From Cladobotryum mycophilum (taxonomy: Eukaryota > Ascomycota > Sordariomycetes > Hypocreales > Hypocreaceae): DNA of 64,000 nt. Where the stretch lies: contig CM071590.1 of NCBI GenBank assembly GCA_036429605.1, positions 1,984,001-2,048,000 on the forward strand. Direction: 5' to 3'. Within the stretch, counting starts at the first letter, position 1. The number at the start of each line of letters is the position of its first letter. Of this stretch, positions 48,111 through 60,200 are shown piece after piece. A model generated the notes under the pieces. That model was not told the DNA's origin. It made no database searches and saw only the letters and a program-made list of their open reading frames with translations. Both the position numbers and the translations under genes were made by a program.

Positions 48111-49821
48111 ATGGAGTCTGCCAACCACCTTTCCGATCACCCTGCCAGCGAAAACACCCCTCTGCTACCACATGACGATAATCGACCGAAAGGCCCTCGG
48201 ACCGTCACTTTCAGCGACAATCCAGTCACCAGAACCATCTCTCCAGATCCTCGATACCATGCCAAGAGCCAACACCAACATGTGGCTGTCAGCACAAGTC
48301 CTGGTGGCAGCAGCCGCCTCGCCGGTCCGCCCATGCTTGCGGCCCTGAACAACAAGTTGCGGAGACGAAACAGTCAAGGCTCTGTTCCTTCTCTTACACC
48401 TCAGTTAGGCCCTAAGATTGGCCCGCAAAGAAGTACCAAGAAGACGGAGAAGCTCAAGCTCTTGCCTAATCTCGACTTTGGAGACGAGGGCGAGGACGAG
48501 GAGAGTGGCAGAGATGTCTACTCTCAGTATACACGAATCAAGGACCCGACGGCGAGACGAGATGCAGCACGATTGGGCAAAGCAGACAGAGATCGACTGC
48601 CTCGAGTTACAGCCTACTGCACCGCTAATCGATACGAAATGGAAGGGTTAATGCGATTTCTCAAGGGCCGGGGCAAGTCTCGGGGTGCAAGCCCAAAGCT
48701 CATCGATGAGTGTATATACACCCCTTACATGTACGCAAAACCCTCGCAAGGTCAGAATTCAAGCGACCCTGTCCAGAGCTATGAGCGGCGTCACTCTACC
48801 GGTAGTGAGGCCATGGACGGCGAAGTACAGCGACAAGAGTTCCGATCCACCATGCACTCTACGCAGCACGATTCAGGCTACGGAGAAGGATTTGATATGA
48901 ACAATCATTATCAAGGCGCCAGCGAACTCCCTAGCGACGAGCTCCTAGGCCCCGGTCTTCCATCAGATGTCCCTATTGGCGACAGTGTCCCAGACTTTGA
49001 CACCCAAGTCCACACACCAGAAGTCTTCCTCTTTGACTATGGCGTCGTCGTTATATGGGGTATGACGGAGCACCAGGAGGCTAGATTTCTGAGAGACATT
49101 GCCAAATTTGAGCTCGAGAAGCTTGCCCTTGACGATGTTGAGTCGGAGCACTTCAACTTCTACTACACTAGGGAATATCAAGCGCGAATATACAACGACT
49201 TTATCACATTGAGAGACAAGAACAACTACATGACCAAGCTTGCCATTTCTCATGCTTTGGCCCAAAGTGTCAAGGTGGGAATTACTACTCTGGGTATGAC
49301 GTTTACCAACAACCACTTTGCTAACGAAATCGTAGACCTCCCTCTTTGAGGAGCTCATTGCTTCTACTATTGATACTTGCAAGGACATCCCCGCGCAAAT
49401 TGCCCTAACGGGTAAGATTGCTCTGAACCGATCCCAAATCAACATGCAGATTGGCGAGCTCTTCATTCTTCGCATCAATATCCATCTCAATGGTTCCGTT
49501 CTCGACACCCCCGAGCTGTTCTGGGTAGAACCCCAATTGGAACCCGTCTACCAAGCCGTCAGGAGCTACCTCGAAATGGACCAGCGCGTGGGCTTGTTGA
49601 CGGAACGATTGGACGTCATTGCTGATTTGCTGGCTGTGTTGAAAGACCAACTGAGTACCGGCCATGACGAGAAACTCGAGTGGATCGGTAAGTCTTGCAA
49701 GGCTCCCCTTGCTCATGAGCTCAAGTGCTAACTGATTGCTGTAGTAATCGTCCTAATTACCATGGAAATTTTGGTTGCTGCTATCAACATTGTAGTAGAT
49801 GTCTATGCTGGGGACGTGTAA
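48111..49821 (+). CDS. RMD1/RMD8-family protein (DUF155, Sad1-interacting-factor type)
   Basis: Three exons, 48111-49274, 49336-49687 and 49745-49821, give 530 residues. The first 140 residues are disordered, Pro/Ser/Arg-rich, with a PLLPHDD motif. The DUF155 domain runs from about 160 to 500. It shows RVTAYCTANRYEMEGLMRFLK, VFLFDYGVVVIWGM, FNFYYTREYQARIYNDFITL, SLFEELIASTI and the C-terminal coiled helix VGLLTERLDVIADLLAVLKDQL. It ends in a hydrophobic tail (VIVLITMEILVAAINIVV) that should anchor it in a membrane. Yeast RMD1/RMD8 are linked to meiotic division, human RMND1 to mitochondrial translation, and fission-yeast relatives were found as Sad1-interacting factors. The cellular role here is not settled by sequence. 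Confidence 0.87.
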
Positions 49822-50233
49822 ACAGCGCTTTTTTTTTCATTTACTCTCTGTTTTTTTTTTTTTTTTGGACATTGGAGTTTATTTTTGAACACTGGGAGCG
49901 CTTGACTGTTTGTTGGATACCTTGTGTAATGAGCACTGTGGGCGAAGACTGATGTTAATCATGAAATGGAAACGAAAACAAAACCCATTCTTACGCCAAA
50001 ACAATTATACTCTAACTTGGATACAAGGCTTCAGAGCAATTTATCGTCTAGTGAACCGTTTTCGATTCCTAGTCACATATAGGAGCCCTCCTCCAATAGA
50101 TGTGCCATTTTGCTCCATTTCCCTCACCTCAATGCTCGGAAAAAAGGCGAGCTCTTGATGTTACTGCCAGTATTATGCCGCCCCGAGAAACGCCCTCCAC
50201 ATCATACGCCGGCACCAGATCTTTTCTATCAAA
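49822..50233. other. convergent intergenic region
   Basis: 3' regions of the DUF155 gene (+) and the HMG-box gene (-), with T runs at about 49829-49866. No gene. Confidence 0.5.
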
Positions 50234-51331
50234 TTAATCATCACCATCTTTGTCCTGAGTCTCTTGATCTTCAGTGTCGTAGTTGGCCATCTCCACATCC
50301 TCGTCTTGTGTCTCGGGCTTCTCTGCTTTGGGTTCCGACTTGATACCCTTCTTTGCCGACTCGGCCTCGGCTTCGGCCTCCATTTCAGCGTCTGCTTCTG
50401 CTTCAGCGTCTGCATCCGCCTCTGCCTCAGCTTCCGCCTCAGCTTCGGCTTCGGCTTCTGCTTCTGCCTCTGCTTCGGCCGCCTTCTCCTCCCGCAATTT
50501 GACCAACTGCTCAAATTTGGCCTGGAACTCGTCCTTCTCGGCCTCTGGCAGTTCCTCCCACGAGCGCGTGAGCTCGTCTTCGATATTCACGTCCTCCTTG
50601 CCCTTGGTCTCCTCTTCCAGGGCGGGCCGCGCGTCTTCACAGTAGAGCTCGAAAGCATCTTTGGGCCCCTTGGGCTTCTTCAGACCGTTGGCGCGACCCT
50701 TGGCCTGACTATGGGAGTTGGTCTCGGACGTGGGAGAAGCAGGGCCGGCAGCGTTGCCCTTGCTTTCGGGGTCGCCAGGAGCAGTTGATTTCCTGTGACC
50801 CTTCTTGATCCGCAGAGGCTTGTCCTTGGGCTTTCGGGGGTTAGCACTTGGTTCACTGTTGTCGAAGAAGCTGGCCTATTCAGAGCACACACATATCAAC
50901 ACTGAAAAAGGCGCTGGAGGGGATGGATAAGAGATGGGCAGTTGGTGGGAGGTTGCAACAAAAAAGTTAGAGAGTCACAAGCATCATCACCACCTGCCCA
51001 CGAATCACATCGTATCGGGGAGGTCGTAGCATACCGTAGGTGGAGGACTCGGGCTGCCCTCGGAGTCCTCAACGTTTGTGCTCGTGCGCTTTGCCAGTTG
51101 CTCAAGTAAGAAGGCCCTCTCTATCCTTAATTTCTCTACTTGGCGCTTGATGCGAGAGAGTCGAAGTCTAGCGGCATCATTGGCGTCCTCGACCTCGTTG
51201 GTGCGGTTCTTGAGCTGTATGCACTTTCGCCTGTAGGCCTCCTCGACGGAGGGTGGCAATGAAGGGGGTACGGTTGCTGGCTCAGGGTCAGGTTCAGGTT
51301 CAGGGATGAAAAGTTTCTTCTTAGAAGGCAT
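50234..51331 (-). CDS. Nhp10-like HMG-box protein, probable INO80-complex subunit
   Basis: Two exons, 51331-51035 and 50875-50234, give 312 residues. The N-terminal helical segment (VEEAYRRKCIQLKNRTNEVED ... RQVEKLRIERAFLLEQL) resembles the INO80F-type coiled coil. A basic linker and an HMG box follow (PKGPKDAFELYCED, LTRSWEELPEAEKDEFQ). The C-terminal third begins with an Ala-Glu/Ala-Asp tract of about 45 residues made of near-perfect EA dipeptides, then an acidic tail. Yeast Nhp10 is a DNA-binding subunit of the INO80 chromatin remodeller. The pairing of this coiled coil with an HMG box makes that the best guess. The gene diverges from cct8. No frame break despite the repetitive DNA. Confidence 0.78.
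50345..50487 (-). repeat. imperfect GCTGAA/GCCGAG-type coding repeat (Ala-Glu/Asp tract)
   Basis: About 140 bp of six-base units encoding alternating Ala and Glu/Asp in the Nhp10-like gene. The units differ at synonymous positions, so the tract is old enough to have drifted. Confidence 0.8.
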
Positions 51332-52472
51332 GTTCGGTATTGAGATGGGATGGGGGCGTGGTTGGTTCAATATGATGGGGCAAATGGTGTTTTCGGGGAT
51401 GAAAGGGCGTGTTGCGCTGTGGCGACGAAGAAGCCAAGGAGAGAGAGAAAGAAGGGGCGACACACTATACAGCACAGAGGAGCTAAACTCACAAGGTTGG
51501 GGCACCATTGTGGTAGTAGAAAGCGCAAACGAAGTGTACGTGCTCGTAGGTACTTGCGTTGCGTTGCGTTGCGTTGTGTTGGGTGAGAGAATGGCCGAGG
51601 GAGGGAGCGTGTGCGAGTTGGTAGATGGCGCGCAATGGTTGTACTCGGTACTCGATATCGAAATTAGGGATGGTAAAAGACTCGACTGGATATCAATGCG
51701 TCGTCGCGATGGTTGTTGGTGATGGCGAGAGGAGTGCTTTCAAGAGGTGATGTTGGGAGGAGGAAAAGAAGAAGAAGGAAAATGATGGCGAGGAAAGAGT
51801 AAGAGGGCGTCACGAGAAAGACGGCTCTGCGCGGCAGATGCACGAGGCTGCGATTCAAAAATGGCCGGCGCTGTTTGGATTGGACTTTTGGTGTTCCATA
51901 GGCCTGTTTGGGCTCTGGGGTGCAGCCGGAAACAGGACGGGATGACACTAGACGCTAAGTGGTAGTAATTGTCAGCAATGAACATTTGGCAGACAGGCAG
52001 CTCTATAGACTATAGGTAGGTACAGGTGGTGGCCTGCTGTAACTACAGGTAATACATAGACTACTCTATGTAAATCCTAGCATGGAATGCATTCCCAATG
52101 GCTACCTAGTTCATTGCATCTTTCTCTTGCAAGCATCATAGTGAAATAGAATTAAATAAAAACACAGAAATAAATTATCAATTATATTTCTCTGTTTGTT
52201 GTATTTTTACCTCCCTTATTTCCCACATGATAATGCCTTCGAGGAGGGGCCAAGCAAGTCAAGGGCCTGGAGCGGATTAACTGCCATTCCTTCAGACGCT
52301 TGATTGGCCAAGCCTACACCATAGGCTGCAGCACCACCAACACACCCCCCCCAAGATTTTCTAGAGGGTCCAGTTCAGGAGCTCTTGGAAAGGAACCAGC
52401 AAACACTCCAAACCTGTGCGTCTGGGTGTAGCCACAAGAAATTTCCACAAGAGCATCAAGACTTCCGTCCCA
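51332..52472. promoter_or_regulatory. divergent promoter region of Nhp10-like and cct8 genes
   Basis: 1.1 kb between outward-facing ATGs, no gene recognised. A GTTGC pentamer repeat lies at 51554-51575. Confidence 0.5.
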
Positions 52473-54335
52473 ATGTCTCTCAACATCCCCAACGCCCCCA
52501 ACGCGGGCCTTTTCAAGAAGGGTTATAACAAGTAAGTGGGAGAGCATCACCGGCGAGCATCACCGCCCACCATAGGAAGAACCCCGCCATGGCGACCTGA
52601 TCTGGGCTGACATGACGTTCCCGCCAACTTTTAGCTACGACTCCGAGGATGGAGCCGTCTTGCGGAATATTGACGCCTGCCGGGCCATTGCCTCGACTGT
52701 TCAGACATCGCTCGGTCCCTACGGTCGCAACAAGGTGGTCATCAACCATCTTGGGAAGATGATCCTCACCTCCGACGCCGCCACTATCCTTCGCGAGCTC
52801 GAAGTTGTCCACCCCGCCGCCAAGCTCCTTGTCATGGCCTCCCAGCAGCAGGAGGCCGAGATGGGAGACGCAACAAACATGGTCATTGTCCTTGCTGGCG
52901 AGTTGTTGAAAAAGGCCGAGGATCTCCTCCGCATGGGCCTCAAGACCTCTGATATTGTCATCGGTTACGAAAAGGCACAGAAGTTTGCACTGGATACACT
53001 AGAGGAACTCTCAGTTGACAAGGTCGGGGATATTCAAAACCAAGGAGAACTTAGCAAGGCCCTTAAAACAGTCATTGGAAGCAAGCAGAACGGTAACGAG
53101 GAGTTCCTAGCCGACCTGGTCGCCGAGGCTGTCCTCGCCGTCTTGCCCAAGAACCCTGCCAACTTCAACGTCGACAACGTCCGTGTCGTCAAGATAATGG
53201 GTGGTGGCTTGGACCAGAGCAGAGTGGTCAAGGGTATGGTCTTCGCCAAGGAACCCGATGGATCAGTAAAGAAGGCCAAGGGAGCAAAGGTTGGTGTTTA
53301 CACCTGCCCCATCGACACCAGCCAAACCGAGACCAAGGGAACCGTGCTCTTGAAGAATGCCAAGGAGATGATGGACTTCACCAAGGGTGAGGAGGCACAG
53401 TTGGAGAAGGCTATCAAGGAGCTCCACGACTCCGGTCTGCGAGTTGTCGTCGTTGGTGACAGGGTAGGCGACTTGGCGATGCACTATCTAAACCGCTACG
53501 GCATTCTTGTCATCAAGATCTTGAGCAAGTTCGAGCTCCGCAGAATCTGCCGTGTTGTTGGTGCTACACCGCTGGCCCGGTTAGGTGCCCCTATGCCTGA
53601 TGAGATGGGATCCATTGATATTGTTGAGACCATTGAGATTGGTGGTGACCGTGTCACCGTCTTCAGACAAGAGGACGAGGTCACTCGCACTGCTACGATA
53701 GTCCTTCGCGGCGCAACCCAGAACCATCTTGAGGATATTGAGCGAGCAGTCGATGATGGTGTCAACGTTGTCAAGGCCATCACCAAGGACCCCAGACTTG
53801 TACCTGGTGCTGGTGCTACAGAGATTCAGCTGAGCGCGAGGATACAAGCTTATGGTGAGAAGACCCCTGGTCTCAGCCAATATGCTATCAAGAAGTACGG
53901 TGAGGCCTTTGAGGTCATCCCCAGAACGCTTGCTGAGAGCTGCGGTTTGGATGCGACCGAGGTTTTGAGCACATTGTACGCTGCTCACCACAAGGCCGAG
54001 AGCAATGATACCGGTGTTGATGTAGAGGTAAGAGATTAATCCCCATATATCAGCATCGTTACGACTAACACGGGATTTAGAACGAGGACGGCAGTGGATC
54101 ATTGGATGCCACAGAGGCGGGCATCGTCGACCTTATGGCTTCCAAACACTGGGCCATCAAGCTGGCGACTGAGGCTGCACGCACAGTTTTGTCAGTTGAC
54201 CAGATCATCGTAGCAAGGCAAGCCGGTGGGCCAAAGCCTCCTGCGCCTAACCCTGTAAGTTTGGCTTGCAGCAATGATCCTTATGAGTGAATTTTTGGCT
54301 AACTTTCCTTCTCACAGAACTGGGATGAGGACTAA
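52473..54335 (+). CDS. cct8: chaperonin CCT subunit theta (Cct8)
   Basis: Four exons, 52473-52531, 52635-54027, 54081-54254 and 54318-54335 (18 nt), give 547 residues, the normal CCT length. The start MSLNIPNAPNAGLFKKGYN fits the theta subunit. The equatorial domain shows TSLGPYGRNKVVINHLGKM and the nucleotide motif GDATNMVIVLAGELL. The apical domain contains IMGGGLDQSRVVKGMVF and LGAPMPDEMGSID. The return equatorial part shows DDGVNVVKAITKDPRLVPGAGATEI. The Gly-to-Ala change in the usual GDGTN loop is compatible with theta, which varies here in yeasts. CCT is the cytosolic ring chaperonin that folds actin and tubulin. The protein ends NWDED. Confidence 0.96.
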
Positions 54336-55533
54336 ATGGGCTGGAGTCTTTTGGGGGGCATGCACTTTGATATCCGGACTGCAAGGGCAGGGTCTTTGAA
54401 TCGATGCGACGAATTAAAAGTTGATAGAATAGAATCTCAATCCTGAACGGTTCTCGGGATGATGGAGAATGGGCCATGCCGGTAATATCGATTGTTCCCT
54501 TTTTCATCTACATTTACATCCTTTCAAGTTGATGCGAAGCCATACTCGCCATTTGGGATGACAACAGTGATGATACAACGATGAAGAGATTTGAGATGAT
54601 TCAAGAGACAGACTAAAGAAGGGTCGAGCGCAGTACCAAGCAAGGGACCAGGAATATGAACTGACAACCTCACCACCAGCGCTCTTCAGCTTACATGCAA
54701 GGTACCCGTCAATCAATTCCACATACAGCCAATTGAGTGATGCCCAAAGCGAACCGCTTTATCATCTCCGCCATCTAAAAGTCGGAGTTTGAGCTCCCAA
54801 GCCAATCATGGATGCTACCGCTTGGATGGGGGCCATGGGGCTCACTTTTATGACGGACTTGATACCGCGCGCTTGATAAGTAATACGACCCCGTCGTTAA
54901 ACCCCTGAAGAGCCAATCAGAAGAGATCACGCCCGGCCACTTACACGCCCACAACGTTCGAGGCTTGGGCAAAGTTCCCAGCTCAACTATCATCACCTCT
55001 CGTATACTGAACTCAGTAATGTGCATGTTTGAATGTTAGACTAGTTTTTTCTCTCTCTCGCTAGGAGTTATGCTGTTATGCTGTTATGCTGTAGCGCCCC
55101 TCTGACGTGCGATCCCCTCCAAACTCCGCAAGAACATGCTCAGGGGGTCCGCGTTAATGTCTCGATTACACCGTGATGCTTTTCTCTTCAAACGGAACTT
55201 TGGATTTGTAAAAGGTGGGAATCTAAAGTTCCGCCTAGACAAAGGGGGAAGGGGGTGATCATGTTTGCTTGGAAATCGTGGTTTTCTTTTGTAAGGGTGA
55301 TAGTTAGGGAGGCTCAAAAATGGCTATGGCTGTTGGTGATATATAAGACTGGATGGATGACCTTCCTGACTACCTTTCTTCTCATCAACAAGCTATATTC
55401 AAACAAGACAACAAAACAATCAATTACATCTACTTCCATATTTACTTTTCATCTACTTCAACCTTGGTTGACTTCCATCACTCTGCAATCTACTCTTCAC
55501 ACAGCCATCACACAGCCCATCACCATCCTCACC
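54336..55533. other. intergenic region upstream of the FMN reductase gene
   Basis: About 1.2 kb, no recognised gene. Its right end holds the promoter of the FMN reductase gene, with a TATA box and a CA/CT-rich leader just before the ATG. Confidence 0.5.
55340..55347 (+). promoter_or_regulatory. candidate TATA box of the FMN reductase gene
   Basis: TATATAAG 187 nt upstream of the ATG, followed by a long pyrimidine- and CA-rich leader (TCACC just before the ATG), typical of a well-expressed mould gene. Confidence 0.55.
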
Positions 55534-56135
55534 ATGCTTTTCAACGTCGCCATCATCATCACCTCCGTCCGCACCCCCCGCATCGGCCCTCACGTCGCCA
55601 CCCTCATCAAATCCATCCTCCAAAAGGACCCCAACCCGTCCATCAACCTCTCCATCGTCGACCTAGCAGACTTCAAGCTCCCCATCTTTGACGAGTCCAT
55701 CGTCCCTGGCAACATCCCCGCCTACGGCTCCTTCTCCAACCCCCACTCCATCGCCTGGTCCGACGAGATCAAGAAGTACGACGCCTACGTCCTCACCCTC
55801 CCAGAGTACAACTACGGCGTCGCGGGCAGCACCAAGAACGCCATCGACTACCTCAAGCACGAGTGGGACGGCAAGCCCGTCGCCCTCGTCGGGTACGGCA
55901 TCTACGGCGCGAAGAACGCCACCGCCTCGGTCAAGACCTCCCTCAGCGGCATGGGCCTCCGCGTGGTCGACACCGTTGCCAACCTGGCCTTTTCGGGGGC
56001 GTCGGGCCCGACACCTTTGCCGCCGTGAGCGAGGGCAAGCTCGGCGAGGCCTCGCAGAAGGAGTGGGAGGAGCAAGGTGCTGTTCTTGTCAAGGCCCTCA
56101 AGGAGATTCAGGATGGTCTTGAGAACCCCCCGTGA
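55534..56135 (+). CDS. NADPH-dependent FMN reductase family protein, one frame break
   Basis: Single exon, about 200 residues once the frame is restored, the usual size for this flavodoxin-like family. The N-terminus MLFNVAIIITSVRTPRIGPHVA gives the first strand and the phosphate-binding loop. LPEYNYGVAGSTKNAIDYL is the flavin-contacting segment, typical of the SsuE/ArsH-like NADPH:FMN reductases. GKPVALVGYGIYGAKNA follows. The frame breaks at the G run 55995-55999. The first frame stops 34 nt later with PLPP, while the next frame continues GPDTFAAVSEGKLGEASQKEW to the natural end. One missing G restores it. Codons are strongly C-ending (ATC, GTC, CTC, ACC), unlike several neighbours, which suggests high expression. 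The product reduces FMN or quinones in the cytosol. Confidence 0.85.
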
Positions 56136-57224
56136 AGAAGGATGCGTAAAAGGGTATAGGGGATAATGACTTGAGGGAGATGGATTGATGTTGATTGGGT
56201 AAAGGATGGATAGAGGATGGATGAATAGATAAACAATAGAACGACGTTGCCCCCTTTTTACCTACTTGTGTGCTTTAACAGGACCCCAATGGGAAAATAA
56301 ACACCAGAATGAAGAATACGGTAGATGACAAGGTGCAATATCCCACCCACATTGTTTTGTTTGGCTGTTCTTTGTTCCCTTTATCCTTTTCGTTTTCTTA
56401 TAACTCTTCACTCCCTATTAATTTCTTCCATGATGTCTTATCCACCCATACTTCATCACATACACCATGTTTCATCATCCAACCTACCCTTGAATGGGTT
56501 GTAAAGAGGACATTTTAATAGAGCCCTCGTGGTATATATAAATTTGAGGGGGTTAGTATTTAGGACATCTTCATTAATCCTCTTCAAGTAAGACACTGGA
56601 GACAAGGGATAGATGAGGCAAGTACACACATCTTAAGGATCAACGAGTAAGGATATCATCGCCATCATATTCTTCCATCTAACTAGAGCGAGCAATTTCC
56701 CTCCACGCAAACCATTGAGTGCACTTTCAAGCCCAATCTCCATCTAAATATGCCATTAAATCATCCATAATTGTAAAAGCCAATCGCAGTCCTGAAAGAC
56801 TATAAAGTGCTCGACATACCAGCTAAACAAATCAAGAACCCAAACTTTTTGTCACCTTGAGAATTCAATCAAAGGTGTAAAGGGACAAACTGGAAATCAG
56901 TGTGAAAAGAAGTAAAAGGATGCTCGGATAAATCGCTATGGAGCAAGGGGTATAAAACCATCTTGAATGATGAATATATTGCAGCTTGTGCGTGTAAGAT
57001 AGGTATAATAATATCGTGATCTCGTATTATGAGCGATAATACGCTAGCAAAATAAATGATTATTTGAGCAAAATGTCGTAGATACGTCGAAACATCCAGG
57101 TATATGCCTTATCCATAATCCGTCGTAGCAATAGCAAACGCCGCTCCCGAAACGCCGTGGCCATGTTGAATGAAATGAGGGATCAAACATTACGTCATGA
57201 CTGATAGGGAGAATCAAAGCTCCC
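56136..57224. other. convergent intergenic region
   Basis: About 1.1 kb between the 3' ends of the FMN reductase (+) and the RING-PH-VWA gene (-). AT-rich, no gene recognised. Confidence 0.5.
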
Positions 57225-60200
57225 TCAAGCTTCCTCCGTGATTCCACCCTCGCCACCGCCCTCCTCGCGCCACTCACGACTCCTATCCGCCAGGCGCTTG
57301 ATACCACCTACGCGGCCTGCCCACAAACTTTCTATAGGACTGCGGAATGTGAAGGCACGCTGAGAACTGATGACGCCGATGGCTTGCAGCACCGCTTTGC
57401 GGCTATCACGACCAAAGACAGCGGGATGGTTGATCCACTCCAGGCTGCTCTCGAGCTCAGCATCTAGGGCAGCAACAGTAGTGGCATCGATGCCGGTACC
57501 CAGAGTAAGGCCGTCGGCAGAGCGAGACCGACCAAGCGACGCACTGGGGAAGCCATTGCCTGTAGACGAGGTTGCAGACGTCGGTGGCGATGGACTGCGT
57601 TTCCGCGGAGGAGTTCCCGACGTAGGCGAGCCGCCTTCATTGCTTGGACGCGGTGTCGAAGGAGCTGACTTGTTTGATGGCACCGGGGAAGACCTCCTTT
57701 ACCAAGACCCTTGAGGATAGAGCGGGTCTCATTTAAGAGGGTATGTGCACGGTCATGTTGGCCACGACTGACCAGGGTCAATGCCCGTGTAAGCATGTCC
57801 GAGGTGAGAAGCTCCATACGTCGCTGGACGACGCTGGGGTGAGGTGGGATAGGTGGCGAGCTCTGCCACCGGTTCTTTTGATTGAGAGCAGCTGGTAGCA
57901 TGGTGATGGCTAGTAGGGATGGTCGGGGCATCTGTGATGCAGTACCGTCTCGCAGAATATCGCCCCAGGTGAGATCAGCCTGAATGAGTGGAACCTCTTC
58001 GACGGACAAGGTCCTGTCAGCATCGCTGTCCATGGCGCCAAGAGCTTCTAGACCTTGAACGATGTTGTCCCATGGGTCCTGCGGAAGCTGCTCTTGCGAG
58101 CCATTGTCAGGGAGAATAACCAGTTGCACCAAAACATCTCGCTTGTCACCAAATCGCAGGTCGCCAAGTGAAGCTTCGGCGTCACGGCCTGTTGCACGTT
58201 TGGTAATCTGCAATGCACCACTAATCTTGTGGAATTTCGCCGGAGACCCCTCAGGAAGCTTGAGCTTCAGCTTGACGTTTTGATGAGACAGCGTTTGCAT
58301 AGCACCTAGACATCCGGCCAGACACTCCCGAAGCATCATCCAGTCCTTAACATAGGTGTAAGATGCTTTTGTCCGTGTCGAGAGTTCAATCATGGTATCG
58401 GGCTTGTGCGTCATTCCCAAACCAAATGAGTGAATTGTGATTCTATGATTTGTTAGTAAACGTTTTATGATTTGTATAGTTTGAATAAATGAACTTACTT
58501 GGCTGCTTCGGCTCTGGAGACGACAAAGTCGACCGAGTCGGCATCGGATGTTGACGCATCGCTGATAAGCATGATGGTGGCAATGGGATTGTTGTGCTTA
58601 CGCTGCATAAGCAAGTCCATGGCAACATTCGCTCCCTCGACAACATCGGCACGATGACTCTTTTGTCCAACAGGTTTAATCGAGCTCAAGATGTTGGACC
58701 AACCGGGCCAAGCCTTGGTGGTCATGCCGACAATGGGCACGCCTCCACCTCCTGATCCAAACGTGACAATACCCATGCGGTCTCTTTCACCGAGAGTACT
58801 AACCATGAATCTGAGTGCGTCACGAACTAGATTGATCTTGACGCCCTGCATGGAAGAAGAGATAGGAACCACGACAACGACATCAATGGGAACATGCATA
58901 GAGCCCGGTAAACGAGGAGTCTTTGCTGTTGCCAAGTTGGTAGTGTATTCAGTTGGAGCCGTTGTCCCAGACTTGTGACCCCAGGATGATGTGGTAGACG
59001 ATACTCTCTGTTGCCGGGAACGCTGCCAGTCGTTTTCTTCGTCTGGCTCAGACATTTCGCCTCGATCCATATCAGGGCTTCTGATTGGTGAAGGGATTGT
59101 TTCGATGTGGAGGTCTAGAAGAGCCTGGTGCCAGAGCTTCAGTTGGTTTCGATTGTCAAACCTCAAATGGAATTGAGGCAGCTCAACAACAGACAGGTTC
59201 AGGGTCAAGACATTCTCGTCCATAGCACCTGTCTCTGTCACCTCGTTGAGATGCTTCTTGATGAGAATGGATCCCTTGAGGGTACAGCGAGTAGCCTTTT
59301 GTGGATTGCCATTTTCGTCCCATTGGGGTGGGAGCTTCTTCTCCTTGACACAAATAAGCATTTCTGCGAATAGATAGCACTCCAGCTCCTGCCAAGAGAC
59401 TTTATCCTTGCCAACTCGAAGGGTGCTATACAGTCTCAGTTGACCAAATCTGCTAAAGTCCAATCCATGCCAGTTATCAACGCGAGTGCGCAGGCTTTCG
59501 GTCATCTCTTCGAGGACATCAGCTGATTCATATGGAATGAATCGCGGCATAGGCTGTGTTGGAGACATTGGGTTGGCAGCCGCCACTTCATCAATGTTTA
59601 CATTGGGAGGTGGCAGTGGCTGTGGCGGCAACCCGATGTCCTCCGGGTCTGGTATCCATCTATTGTCAGGGACCTCGATAGTGATCAGGCACGTAAGTGT
59701 CTGTTGCTGACGAGATCTGTTGATGGTTGGGAACTCCGATCTCAATGTGACAATAGGATCCGGAATTGGATTTCGAGTGATGTGTCGCTGGTTACTTGAG
59801 GCCTCCATGGCCTGGGGATCAAAATCCTGCCGCCACTGGTGCCCACTCTGAGTAGTTTCGGGGTACCCATTAGAAGAAGCCATTCCGGTAACGTCGCTAT
59901 CATTTCGCCCATGTTTAGAGGAGCCATATCGCTCTGACGAGGGGGCCTCTCGACTGTCTCTCTGGCTTCCTCGCCCGAGGCTGGGCGTCTGGAACCCCTG
60001 TATCCTATGAGGACTATCAACACTAGGCGACCTGACCTGATTATCCCACGACGGACCGCGTGTGTGCGTCGACCTTGTTTCAGTGCTAGCAGAGCGCACC
60101 ATGCTGCTGATCTTATCTGTTTACAAGTTAGTAGCTATTGATGGAACGCATATAGTTGTAGGAGAACGCACTAATATCAATAACATTGCCTCCCCGACTT

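Noticed and set aside
50264..50788. plus-strand open frames opposite the Nhp10-like gene
   Set aside because: Products are repeats of Ser-Ala or Phe-Gly-Leu that mirror the Ala-Glu tract; not a separate gene.
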